A stretch of 64,000 nt of DNA from positions 187,765 to 251,764 of the forward strand of contig NZ_FWER01000001.1 in the NCBI RefSeq assembly GCF_900169785.1, given 5' to 3'. Shown in pieces: positions 1-8,935 of this stretch. Under the pieces are notes generated by a model that saw only the letters and a list, made by a program, of their open reading frames with translations, did not search any database and had not been told where the DNA came from. This DNA is from Rhizobium sullae (GTDB lineage Bacteria; Pseudomonadota; Alphaproteobacteria; Rhizobiales; Rhizobiaceae). The translations under genes and the position numbers were made by a program. Position 1 is the stretch's first letter. Each line of letters opens with the position of its first letter.

Positions 1-1039
1 CTGCGAAGAGAATGACCAAGCCTTGAATCACAAGGATCATTTCGCGGGTGATGTTCGGCATCTCGAAGGAGACCCAGTCGCCACCCTGATAGAGGATGCC
101 GAAGAGGATCGCCGAGAAGATGATGCCGACGGGATGATTGCGTCCCATCAGCGAGACGGCAATACCGACGAAACCAGCCCCGCCGACAAACTCGACCTGG
201 AGGCGGGCGGATGAGCCCATGACCGGGTTCAGCGCCATCATGCCGGCCAGCGCGCCGGAAAGCAGCATGGCAATCATCACCGTGCGGGCATACGGAATGC
301 CTGCATAGGAGGCGGCAGTGGGACTGACACCGAGCGTGCGCATCTCAAATCCAAGTTTCGTGCGCCAGATGAGCAGCCAGACGAAGTAGGCGGCGACTAG
401 GGCGATGAGGAAAGAGACATTGAACGGCGCGGCCCCAAGCTTCGCACCGAAGAGGTTCATCACCCACCCGAGCTTCGGCAATTGGCCGCCTTCGAGGAAC
501 GTGCGCGTTTCCGGCGCCATCTTGCCGGGGACGATCAGCACGTGAACCAGCAGGTAAACCATCAGCGCCGCGCCGATGTAGTTGAACATGATGGTCGTAA
601 TGACGATGTGGCTGCCGCGTTTTGCCTGGAGGAAGGCCGGAATGGATGCCCAGGCGGCACCGAACAGGCCTGCACCGACGACCGCAACCGGCATGGTGAC
701 ATACCAGGGCACGAAGCGGTCAAGGGCCAGCGCCGCCAATGCGCAACCGAGGCCACCGAGATAGGCCTGCCCCTCCGAGCCGATATTGAAGAGACCGGCA
801 TGAATGGCAACTGCCACAGACAGGCCAGTGAAAATGAAGCTTGTGGCGTAATACAGCGTGAAGCCGATGCCTTCGCCACTGCCGAGTGCCCCCTCGATCA
901 GCAACGAGAGGGCGCCAAGCGGACTTTCGCCGATCAGCCAGACGACGAAGCCGGAGATCAGGAAGGCAACGATCAGGTTCAAGACCGGGATGAGGCCGTA
1001 GGTGATCCAATGTGGAAGAGGAACGGAAGCAGTGCTCAT
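1..1039 (-). CDS. ABC transporter permease, BMP/nucleoside type (3' end cut by window edge)
   Basis: Inner-membrane permease of a nucleoside or simple-sugar ABC importer (COG4603-like, relatives of YufP). The reading frame opens at the ATG complementary to 1037-1039 (MSTASVPLPHWITYGLIPVL) and stays open to position 1, about 346 codons, so the C-terminus lies outside the window. The translation is a series of hydrophobic segments with the family-typical GLFNIGSEGQAYLGG loop near residue 85 and the GAGFVGIAVSLMGRNHP loop further on. It starts 7 bases after the stop of the ATPase gene, so the order binding protein, ATPase, permease is one operon; a second permease is expected beyond the edge. 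Substrate is inferred from the family only. Confidence 0.88.
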   Translation of the reverse strand, partial: MSTASVPLPHWITYGLIPVLNLIVAFLISGFVVWLIGESPLGALSLLIEGALGSGEGIGFTLYYATSFIFTGLSVAVAIHAGLFNIGSEGQAYLGGLGCALAALALDRFVPWYVTMPVAVVGAGLFGAAWASIPAFLQAKRGSHIVITTIMFNYIGAALMVYLLVHVLIVPGKMAPETRTFLEGGQLPKLGWVMNLFGAKLGAAPFNVSFLIALVAAYFVWLLIWRTKLGFEMRTLGVSPTAASYAGIPYARTVMIAMLLSGALAGMMALNPVMGSSARLQVEFVGGAGFVGIAVSLMGRNHPVGIIFSAILFGILYQGGDWVSFEMPNITREMILVIQGLVILFA

Positions 1040-1046
1040 TAAGGCC

Positions 1047-2558
<1,512 letters not shown>

Positions 2559-2579
2559 AGCAGGCTCCAAATACGAAAA

Positions 2580-2615
2580 GGGCGTATGGCGGAAAAAACT
2601 GGCCGCCATACGCCC
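2580..2615 (-). promoter_or_regulatory. perfect 13-bp stem-loop between binding-protein and ATPase genes
   Basis: GGGCGTATGGCGG and its exact reverse complement CCGCCATACGCCC enclose a 10-base loop. It lies between the stop of the BMP gene and the start of the ATPase gene and has no T-run after it on the minus strand. Such intercistronic hairpins after binding-protein genes usually protect the upstream mRNA or cause partial termination so that the binding protein is made in excess; that role here is inference. Confidence 0.75.
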
Positions 2616-2629
2616 ATCTCAGTCGCGGA

Positions 2630-3622
2630 TCACTTCGGGCAAGAGTTGTCCGTCGTGTAATCGTGAACCTTGATGGTTCCTGCGATGATGTCAGCCCGTG
2701 CCTTATCGACGGCGGCCTGCATTTCCGGCGTGATCAGCGGCTTGTTGTTGTCGTCGATCGCAGCGCCAACGCCGTCTTCCTTGACGCCGAGAGCCTGCAC
2801 GCCGCCGGTGAACTTGTCGTTCTTCGTATCGGTGTAGGCGTTGTAGACGGCGAGATCGACGCGCTTGACCATCGAGGTCAGCACGGAGCCCGGATGCAGA
2901 TGGTTTTGGTTGGAATCGACCCCGATCGAAAGCTTCTTGTTGTCGGCAGCCGTCTGGAGAACGCCGAGGCCGGTCGCACCTGCCGCCGCATAAATGACGT
3001 CAGCGCCCTGGTCGATCTGGTTCTTGGTGAGCTCGCCGCCGCGAACCGGGTCGTTCCAGGCAGCACCGGTCGTGCCGGTCATGTTCTGAAAGACTTCAAT
3101 GTCAGCCTTGACGGAGCGGGCGCCCTGCTCATAGCCGCATTCGAACTTACGGATCAGCGGAATATCCATGCCGCCGACGAAACCGACCTTACCGGTCTTG
3201 GAAGCCATGCCGGCGAGAACGCCGACGAGGAACGAACCTTCTTCTTCCTTGTAGACGACCGAGCGGACATTCGGCTTATCGACGACGGAATCTACGATGA
3301 TGAACTTGGTTTCCGGGAATTCAGCAGCGACCTTTTCAATTGCCGAGGTCCATGCGAAGGACACGGCGACCACTGGGTTGAAACCGCGGCTTGCGAAGTT
3401 GCGGATCGCCTGCTCGCCCTGTGTGTCGCCGGTCGGTTCGAAGTCGCGATAGGCAATGCCGGTTTCCGCCTTGAACTTCTCAGCGCCATTATAGGCTGCT
3501 TCGTTGAAGGACTTGTCGAACTTTCCGCCAGTGCCGTAAACGAGAGCCGGCTTGACGTCGGCAGCGAGCGCCGTCGTGGACATCGCGGCCACGGCCAGGA
3601 GAGAAAGAAGGGTTTTTTTCAT
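2630..3622 (-). CDS. BMP family ABC transporter substrate-binding protein
   Basis: Periplasmic binding protein of the BMP (basic membrane protein / nucleoside-binding) family, 330 aa. Residues 1-20 form a typical signal peptide (MKKTLLSLL, hydrophobic core, ALA cleavage site, mature protein starting ADVKPALVYGTG). There is no lipobox cysteine, so it is soluble, unlike Gram-positive PnrA lipoproteins. Internal motifs FDKSFNEAAYNGAEKF and VGVLAGMASKTGKVGFVGG are typical of the family. It is the first gene of the importer operon and is followed by a strong stem-loop. The natural ligand cannot be read from sequence; nucleosides or related compounds are the family expectation. Confidence 0.92.
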   Translation of the reverse strand: MKKTLLSLLAVAAMSTTALAADVKPALVYGTGGKFDKSFNEAAYNGAEKFKAETGIAYRDFEPTGDTQGEQAIRNFASRGFNPVVAVSFAWTSAIEKVAAEFPETKFIIVDSVVDKPNVRSVVYKEEEGSFLVGVLAGMASKTGKVGFVGGMDIPLIRKFECGYEQGARSVKADIEVFQNMTGTTGAAWNDPVRGGELTKNQIDQGADVIYAAAGATGLGVLQTAADNKKLSIGVDSNQNHLHPGSVLTSMVKRVDLAVYNAYTDTKNDKFTGGVQALGVKEDGVGAAIDDNNKPLITPEMQAAVDKARADIIAGTIKVHDYTTDNSCPK

Positions 3623-3792
3623 AGTGCAGCCCTATTGTTGCTATTTGTTTGGGTCCTCCCGCAAGCCTTTGGCAGGCATGTCTGCGGAACCACCGGCCTC
3701 CCCCCGGAGGCCTGGCTGGGCGCATCCTTGCATGGCTCAAGGAAAAATTCACGAGAAATTTTTCGGCTGGTAAAAAATCCGCATCGATGCTG

Positions 3793-3818
3793 AAAATCAG
3801 CCCATATGGGCTGATTTT
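3793..3818. repeat. perfect 26-bp palindrome upstream of the BMP transporter operon
   Basis: AAAATCAGCC-CATATG-GGCTGATTTT reads identically on both strands. It sits about 170 bp before the BMP gene and about 30 bp past the end of the msrA relic. With A and T runs on both flanks it could be a bidirectional terminator (stem of up to 12 bp, tight loop) or a dimeric regulator site for the importer operon. The sequence alone does not decide between the two. Confidence 0.6.
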
Positions 3819-3847
3819 TGCGCAAAATGAGCTGCTAAAATGCGATT

Positions 3848-4193
3848 TTAGCGACCAATCGGGCAGTTCACTCCGGTTCCGCGGAGACCGCAATAACCAT
3901 CCGGATTCTTCGCCAGATACTGCTGGTGGTAATTCTCGGCATAGTAGAATTCACCTACCGGAGCGATCTCCGTGGTGATCTTCGACATGCGGCCGGCAGA
4001 TTTGAGCCGCCTGGAATGTGTCGCGTACGCGCTCTGTCGTCGCAAGCTGTTCAGGGGCCGTCGTATAAACGGCCGAGCGATAGGTCGTTCCGACGTCGTT
4101 GCCCTGGCGCATGCCCTGCGTCGGATCATGCTCTTCAAAGAAGGTTTTCAGCAGGCTTTCCAGCACGACAGGGCCCGATGCAGGCCTCAAAGC
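3848..4193 (-). pseudogene. msrA: decayed peptide methionine sulfoxide reductase A
   Basis: Remains of MsrA in two frames. One frame gives [20 protein letters not shown] and [19 protein letters not shown]; the shifted frame continues with [20 protein letters not shown] and ends [14 protein letters not shown], the typical rhizobial MsrA C-terminus. The switch between frames falls near 4020. The N-terminal third with the catalytic GCFWG-type cysteine motif is absent: upstream of LESLLKTFF the homology stops. Truncation plus frameshift make this a pseudogene and not a sequencing slip in one codon. A functional copy would have to be elsewhere in the genome. Confidence 0.85.
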
Positions 4194-4217
4194 TGATACG
4201 TCAGGCCGCGCGTTTTG

Positions 4218-4583
4218 TTACGCGGTAAATCGGCCCGCCACCGGCGGTTTTTTGTAGCCGATCATCCAAAGCAGCAGCGCGATCACAAGAAAGACGGCAA
4301 AAGCGGGCTGGAGCATCAGCCATTGGAATACGAAGGCATAGAAGCGCGGGTGCACATAGTAGGAAACGGACGACTGCAGTGCCGAAAGCGACGAAGGGCT
4401 CAAATCCTGCCAGGCACCGCCCATGGGTGTCACCACGACAGCCGATGCCGCAACGGACTGAATTGAATCGATCGTCCCTGCAATCACGGCCACAACGAGC
4501 GCGACAAGGCTAGCCACACGCACCAAGAAACGCATCAATCCCTCCGACGCGCTACCGCCGGATTTTCCGGTCAGCCGCGCCAT
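4218..4583 (-). CDS. small membrane protein of unknown function
   Basis: I do not recognise this 121-residue protein. From MARLTGKSGG it shows a hydrophobic segment near residues 18-38 (FLVRVASLVALVVAVIAGTI) and a second near the C-terminus (FAVFLVIALLLWMIGY), with about 45 residues between them that would be periplasmic if the N-terminus is inside. The tail KKPPVAGRFTA is basic. The start at 4583 is preferred since AAGGTGGAG precedes it; the frame stays open to 4628. It stands alone between the msrA relic and tRNA-Ser. Confidence 0.6.
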   Translation of the reverse strand: MARLTGKSGGSASEGLMRFLVRVASLVALVVAVIAGTIDSIQSVAASAVVVTPMGGAWQDLSPSSLSALQSSVSYYVHPRFYAFVFQWLMLQPAFAVFLVIALLLWMIGYKKPPVAGRFTA

Positions 4584-4757
4584 TCTCCACCTTAGCCAAT
4601 AAATAATTATCTCACGATCAAAGCGCAATGGACAGCGCGGGCGGAGTTTTATCGGAAGAAGTCAAAAAACTGTTAGATTTAGGTTGATCCCCGAAAATTC
4701 ATCGGTATATATCGCGCCGTTCCGACGATTTGCTCCTCTCCGGGTGCGAACGCAAAT

Positions 4758-4847
4758 GGACAGGTGGCCGAGTGGTTTAAGGCGCACGCCTGGAACGCGT
4801 GTGTACGTGAAAGCGTACCGAGGGTTCGAATCCCTCTCTGTCCGCCA
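4758..4847 (+). tRNA. tRNA-Ser (GGA)
   Basis: A class II tRNA of 90 nt folds by eye: acceptor GGACAGG pairs with TCTGTCC; anticodon stem CACGC/GCGTG carries loop CTGGAAC, giving anticodon GGA (codons UCC/UCU); a long variable arm (GTACGTGAAAGCGTAC) identifies serine; the T arm is GAGGG-TTCGAAT-CCCTC. The 3' CCA (4845-4847) is encoded. No integrase or repeated 3' end nearby, so no sign of use as an attachment site. Confidence 0.96.
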
Positions 4848-4911
4848 TTTCTCAATAAAAATCAGGCACTTCTTGTCATGCTGAAAGCACGTCAAAGCAA
4901 TTGAAGATTAG

Positions 4912-6156
4912 CTAATTAAACTTCTCTTCTTCCCAGCCGAAGACGCTTCTGCCGCCCCAATCGGGTGCGTTGCGGAATTCGCCGGCGACGATCTCCTTGA
5001 GGTCCGGGCCTGTAACATATCGCTCGAGTTGACGGGACTGGTCGTCGAGGCGTTTCAGCGCCTGCAGTTCCTCCTCACGGCCGAGCCTGCCCTTCTGTAC
5101 GGCTGACTTCATCACCTTGATCGTCTCGTCGTAGACCTTCAGCGGGACGGGAAATGGATGCCGGTCCTTGCCGCCGTGGGCGAGCGAGAAGCGCGCGGGA
5201 TCGGAAAAGCGGCAGGGCGCACCATGAACCACTTCGGCGACCATTGCCAGCGCCTGCACCGTTCGGGCTCCGACGCCGGGGACGAGCAGAAGCTGCTCAA
5301 AATCTTCCGGTCCGCGGTCGGCGGCGGCTGCAAGATTGCCATGCAGGCGCGTCATGTTGACGTCCTTTTCACGAACGTCGTGATGGGCGGGCATGATGAG
5401 ATGGGGTAGCAGCGGCTGGTCCGGCTGCGGCGCAGGTTTCGCGAGATCGAACGCCAAGGCTGCCGCTTCGCGCAGAATGCGATCCGGACCGAGCGTCGCC
5501 AGAAGATCAAGCTGCCCCGTGCGCGAACGCTCGGCACGCCTGTCGGCCAAATTGATGATATTGCCCTGGCTGCGGCCTTCGATCGCCGCATGCGGCGAAT
5601 TGATGAAGCTATCGAGACCTTCCGACAGCCAGTGATAACGCCGCGCCTGCCGCTTGTCGCCATTCATGCCTTGCTGCACAACAACCCATTTGCCGTCGTC
5701 GGTGACGATGAAGCCATGGAGGTAGAGAGCGAAGCCATCCTGGACGGCGGCGCTATCAACCTTCGCGACTAGCCTGCTCGCAGTCGCAAGCGAACCACCG
5801 TCGAAGCCGACACGCTCACCGATCGCAACGAGTTCGTCCGGTGTCTTGCGGGAATGGGCGCCACGGCCGCCGCAGACATGCAGGCCGAGTTCGCCCGAAA
5901 GTGGCGTCAGCCCGCGCTTGAGGGCGCCGAGGACGCTGGTTGTTATTCCGGAGGAGTGCCAATCCATGCCCATGACGGCGCCGAAGGACTGGAACCAGAA
6001 GGGATGCGCAAGGCGGCGAAGCAGTTCATCCCGGCCGTAATGTTGCACGACGGCTTCGGTGATGACTGCACCGAGCTTCGTCATCCGCTCGCCGAGCCAC
6101 CGCGGAACTCTGCCGCCATGCAAGGGAAGATCGGCGCTGCCTGCTCGTTGTGCCAT
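4912..6156 (-). CDS. DUF763 domain-containing protein
   Basis: A 414-residue protein matching the DUF763 family, which has no established biochemical role. Recognisable stretches are the N-terminal MAQRAGSADLPLHGGRVP, the HPFWFQSFGAVMGMDWHSSG block near residue 60, and LHVCGGRGAHSRKTPDEL around residue 95. Near residue 290, LLLVPGVGARTVQALAMV resembles a helix-hairpin-helix DNA-binding motif. Later come HGGKDRHPFPVPLKVYDETI and a charged C-terminus. The frame is open for about 207 codons upstream of 6156, but that extension is low-complexity, lies antisense to the start of glnII and contains no family motif. HhH suggests nucleic acid binding; that is inference. Confidence 0.85.
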   Translation of the reverse strand: MAQRAGSADLPLHGGRVPRWLGERMTKLGAVITEAVVQHYGRDELLRRLAHPFWFQSFGAVMGMDWHSSGITTSVLGALKRGLTPLSGELGLHVCGGRGAHSRKTPDELVAIGERVGFDGGSLATASRLVAKVDSAAVQDGFALYLHGFIVTDDGKWVVVQQGMNGDKRQARRYHWLSEGLDSFINSPHAAIEGRSQGNIINLADRRAERSRTGQLDLLATLGPDRILREAAALAFDLAKPAPQPDQPLLPHLIMPAHHDVREKDVNMTRLHGNLAAAADRGPEDFEQLLLVPGVGARTVQALAMVAEVVHGAPCRFSDPARFSLAHGGKDRHPFPVPLKVYDETIKVMKSAVQKGRLGREEELQALKRLDDQSRQLERYVTGPDLKEIVAGEFRNAPDWGGRSVFGWEEEKFN

Positions 6157-6213
6157 GCCGCAACTATAGCGCGGCCAGTGACGCGAAGGAATGTTTTCCT
6201 TGAGACGACTCGC

Positions 6214-6243
6214 AAAAAAACGCCGGTTGCGATGCAACCGGCG
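6214..6243 (-). terminator. Rho-independent terminator of glnII
   Basis: On the minus strand a perfect 10-bp stem CGCCGGTTGC / GCAACCGGCG with a 3-base loop is followed directly by seven T (positions 6220-6214). It lies 24 bases after the glnII stop codon. Confidence 0.93.
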
Positions 6244-6266
6244 CCCTTGGGAGGAAAGCCTGGGGC

Positions 6267-7307
6267 TTAGGCAGCCGCCGAAGCGAAGCCGGAGGTCGAA
6301 ACTTCCGAGATCGTCTTCAGAACCTGCGAAGCAATCTGATAAGGGCAGCCCTGCGAGTTCGGGCGGCGATCTTCCAGATAGCCCTTGTAGTCGTTCTTGA
6401 CGAAGGAGTGTGGAACGCGGATCGACGCGCCGCGGTCGGCAACGCCATAGCTGAACTTGTTCCACGGAGCCGTTTCGTGCTTGCCGGTCAGGCGCAGGTG
6501 GTTGTCTGGGCCGTAGACGTCGATGTGGTCCTGCAGGTTCTTGTCGAACTGAGCCATGAGTGCTTCGAAATAGGCCTTGCCGCCGACTTCGCGCATGAAC
6601 TTGGTCGAGAAGTTGCAGTGCATGCCCGAGCCGTTCCAGTCCGTGTCGCCGAGCGGCTTGCAGTGGAATTCGATGTCGATGCCGTACTTTTCGCAGAGGC
6701 GGAGAAGCAGGTAGCGAGCCATCCAGATCTGGTCGGCGGCGCGCTTGGAGCCCTTGCCGAAGATCTGGAATTCCCACTGGCCCTTCGCCACTTCGGCATT
6801 GATGCCTTCGTGGTTGATGCCGGCGGCCAAGCAGAGGTCGAGATGCTCTTCCACGATTTCGCGGGCAACCGAGCCGACGTTCTTGTAGCCGACGCCGGTG
6901 TAATACGGACCCTGCGGAGCCGGGTAGCCCTGCTCCGGGAAGCCGAGCGGACGGCCGTCTTCGTAGAAGAAGTATTCCTGCTCGAAGCCGAACCAGGCGT
7001 CTTCATCATCAAGGATGGTTGCGCGGCTGTTCGACGGATGCGGCGTGACACCATCGGGCATCATGACTTCGCACATAACGAGAACGCCGTTCGTGCGGGC
7101 CGGGTCCGGATAGAGGGCAACCGGCTTCAACACGCAATCGGAGCTGCGGCCTTCGGCCTGCATCGTGGAGGAACCATCGAAGCCCCAGAGCGGAAGCTGC
7201 TCGAGCGTCGGAAATTCAGCAAATTCCTTGACCTGCGTTTTGCCACGCAGGTTCGGTGTCGGTGTGTAACCGTCGAGCCAGATGTACTCGAGTTTATACT
7301 TTGTCAT
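6267..7307 (-). CDS. glnII: glutamine synthetase type II
   Basis: Eukaryote-like glutamine synthetase II, 346 aa, which condenses ammonia with glutamate using ATP in the cytoplasm; rhizobia carry it besides GlnA. The beta-grasp N-terminus begins MTKYKLEYIWLDGYTPTPNL; the catalytic domain includes FGFEQEYFFYEDGRPLGFP near residue 112, GVGYKNVGS, the ATP/glutamate region NGSGMHCNFSTKFMR near 220-235 and NKFSYGVADRGASIRVP near 290. The ATG at 7307 follows GAGAG; the frame is open 24 codons further upstream without a ribosome binding site. A sigma-54-type promoter lies about 90 bp upstream and gstI is divergent. It is not adenylylated in known rhizobia; control is by NtrC and GstI. Confidence 0.97.
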   Translation of the reverse strand: MTKYKLEYIWLDGYTPTPNLRGKTQVKEFAEFPTLEQLPLWGFDGSSTMQAEGRSSDCVLKPVALYPDPARTNGVLVMCEVMMPDGVTPHPSNSRATILDDEDAWFGFEQEYFFYEDGRPLGFPEQGYPAPQGPYYTGVGYKNVGSVAREIVEEHLDLCLAAGINHEGINAEVAKGQWEFQIFGKGSKRAADQIWMARYLLLRLCEKYGIDIEFHCKPLGDTDWNGSGMHCNFSTKFMREVGGKAYFEALMAQFDKNLQDHIDVYGPDNHLRLTGKHETAPWNKFSYGVADRGASIRVPHSFVKNDYKGYLEDRRPNSQGCPYQIASQVLKTISEVSTSGFASAAA

Positions 7308-7396
7308 TGGCCAGTCTCTCAAACGTAAGGGTGTGAGCAAATCCCGAAAGCGACCGCTAAGCGCGTGCTTGATCACCACCGGATGTCAGATGCCAA

Positions 7397-7411
7397 GCAC
7401 GTGCCGTGCCA
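7397..7411 (-). promoter_or_regulatory. sigma-54 (RpoN) promoter of glnII
   Basis: On the minus strand TGGCAC-GGCAC-GTGC matches the RpoN consensus TGGCAC-N5-TTGC, with the invariant GG and GC separated by exactly 10 bases. Transcription would begin near 7385, giving an untranslated leader of roughly 78 nt before the glnII ATG. glnII of rhizobia is known to be NtrC/RpoN dependent, which agrees. Confidence 0.85.
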
Positions 7412-7714
7412 GTTTGGAGAGGGCACACGGACTGTGACGAAACGTGTAGCGGGAATCAGCTGGGAGCAATCGTCGATTTTCAACGAAAGCGAGGGTTTAG
7501 GGGCATGGAACCGATCGGCGCACAGGACGTTTTTTTGGTCGACCCCTAACGCCTCAAAAAGGTGCAGGCAGTGCTAGTATTTTACGCGTCTTATCAAGTG
7601 CTTATGAATATCACATTTATTGGCGCTTTTTTAGGCTGTTTGCGCAAATGATGGGCACTCTGTTACTATGAAATGCCGGGCAACCGGTATGCGAAGATAA
7701 TGGAAGGCAATTCG
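7412..7714. promoter_or_regulatory. glnII-gstI divergent control region
   Basis: About 300 bases without coding content. It must hold the NtrC sites for glnII and the gstI promoter. Candidate half-sites (for example GGTGC near 7561 and CGCAC near 7519) are visible, but I see no clean paired NtrC site, so none is called. The part from about 7560 to 7660 is AT-rich and is the likely gstI promoter. Confidence 0.5.
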
Positions 7715-7906
7715 ATGCCAGCAAATGTTCATCGCGAATCCGCGAAGATCTATCAGTTCCCGGTAAAATTCCGCAGGCTGGGCGAACGCTTTAGTGCCCG
7801 CCACCCGCTCGACATCGATCCCGATGTCTGCGACGCCGCCTTCGATTCCTGGTATCACGAAGACGCCATCCGCGAAGCTGAAGAAAAGCAGAAACCGCAA
7901 GCCTGA
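7715..7906 (+). CDS. gstI: GstI, translational inhibitor of glutamine synthetase II (DUF2735)
   Basis: Small basic protein of 63 aa from the ATG at 7715, which has GGAAGG seven bases upstream. The conserved N-terminus MPANVHRESAKIYQFP is the DUF2735 signature. In Rhizobium leguminosarum a 63-residue protein encoded divergently from glnII, GstI, inhibits glnII expression after transcription and is itself repressed by NtrC when nitrogen is short; length, position and orientation here agree with it. The frame is open upstream to 7673, but those codons lack a ribosome binding site and family similarity. The assignment by context is strong; the mechanism is taken from the literature and not visible in the sequence. 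Confidence 0.87.
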   Translation: MPANVHRESAKIYQFPVKFRRLGERFSARHPLDIDPDVCDAAFDSWYHEDAIREAEEKQKPQA

Positions 7907-7960
7907 ATATCTGACCGACGCGGCGGGGGAACCAGCGGCCGCGACGTCAGTTTGTCTTTC

Positions 7961-8929
7961 ATGGCAAGGAAAGGCACGATCCGTATCGGCATATCCGGCT
8001 GGACCTATGCGCCGTGGCGCGGAGTATTCTATCCTGAGGACCTGCCGCAGAAGTGCGAACTGCATTTTGCCGCGCGCAATTTTACCTCGATTGAAATTAA
8101 CGGCACATTTTACGGATTGCAGAAGCCTGACGCGTTCGCGCACTGGCGGGAGATGACGCCGGACGGCTTTGTATTCGCCGTCAAAGGTTCACGCTACATC
8201 ACCCATTTGAAGCGGCTTCACGATGTCGAGACGCCGCTTGCGAATTTCATGGCGTCCGGGCTTCCGCGGCTGGGGCCAAAGCTCGTCCCCATTCTATGGC
8301 AGTTTCCGCCGACCATGAAATTCGACGATGAGCGTTTCGCGCGATTTATGGCAATGCTGCCGAAAGACACGGATGAAGCGACGAAGCTTGCAAGGTCGCA
8401 CGATGACCGGTTGAACGGCCGTGACTGGCTGGAAAGTGATGTGCAGCAGCCCCTTCGTCACGCTCTTGAAATTCGCCACGACAGTTTCTGCACAAGGGAA
8501 TTCATCGAGTTGCTGCGCGAACATCAGGTTGGCCTCGTCTGCGCCGACTCGGTCCAGTGGCCGCTTCTGATGGATGTCACCGCAGACTTCGTCTATTGCC
8601 GCCTTCACGGATCCGAGGAGCTTTATGTCAGCGGATACGACGATGCGGCGCTCGATGTCTGGGCCAAACGTATCGCGGCATGGGCGCGTGGACACGAGCC
8701 GGAAGATGCCAATCGCATGCTGCCGCCGCTCAAGGGGTCAGCCAAAGGGCGCGACGTTTTTGTCTATTTCGACAACGACGCGAAGGTGCAGGCGCCTGCG
8801 GATGCACGTTCGCTTGCCGAGAAGCTTGGTGTTACCTTCTTACTTGAAGACGCTGCCACATCATCAACGCCGCAAAAAAAGAGCCGGTGGAGTGGGGAGG
8901 ATGCGAGAGCGAACCGGCCCTCCCCCTGA
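7961..8929 (+). CDS. DUF72 domain-containing protein (YecE family)
   Basis: TIM-barrel-like protein of 322 aa, family YecE/DUF72, of unknown reaction. Family marks: IRIGISGWTYAPWRGVFYP at the N-terminus, FTSIEINGTFYGLQKP near residue 45, FVFAVKGSRYITHLKRL near 75, ILWQFPPTMKFD near 112, LEIRHDSF near 170 and FVYFDNDAKVQAP near 265. The ATG at 7961 is the natural start by family length, though no good ribosome binding site is visible. It follows gstI by 54 bases. Its last 16 codons overlap the terminator of the convergent pncB. Confidence 0.88.
   Translation: MARKGTIRIGISGWTYAPWRGVFYPEDLPQKCELHFAARNFTSIEINGTFYGLQKPDAFAHWREMTPDGFVFAVKGSRYITHLKRLHDVETPLANFMASGLPRLGPKLVPILWQFPPTMKFDDERFARFMAMLPKDTDEATKLARSHDDRLNGRDWLESDVQQPLRHALEIRHDSFCTREFIELLREHQVGLVCADSVQWPLLMDVTADFVYCRLHGSEELYVSGYDDAALDVWAKRIAAWARGHEPEDANRMLPPLKGSAKGRDVFVYFDNDAKVQAPADARSLAEKLGVTFLLEDAATSSTPQKKSRWSGEDARANRPSP
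8874..8922 (-). terminator. Rho-independent terminator of pncB, inside the 3' end of the DUF72 gene
   Basis: On the minus strand GAGGGCCGGT pairs with ACCGGCTCTT (two G-T pairs) across a long loop and is followed by a run of seven T (8880-8874). It begins just after the pncB stop and lies within the coding end of the convergent DUF72 gene. Confidence 0.75.
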
Positions 8930-8935
8930 CCTCAA

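Noticed and set aside
4758..4847. tRNA-Ser as integration site of a mobile element
   Set aside because: No integrase, no direct repeat of the tRNA 3' end and housekeeping genes on both sides.
6157..6777. 207-codon upstream extension of the DUF763 frame
   Set aside because: Arg/Pro-rich low-complexity translation antisense to glnII; the DUF763 family starts at 6156.
7412..7600. NtrC enhancer sites for glnII
   Set aside because: Expected from biology, but only isolated half-sites were visible; no paired site good enough to report.
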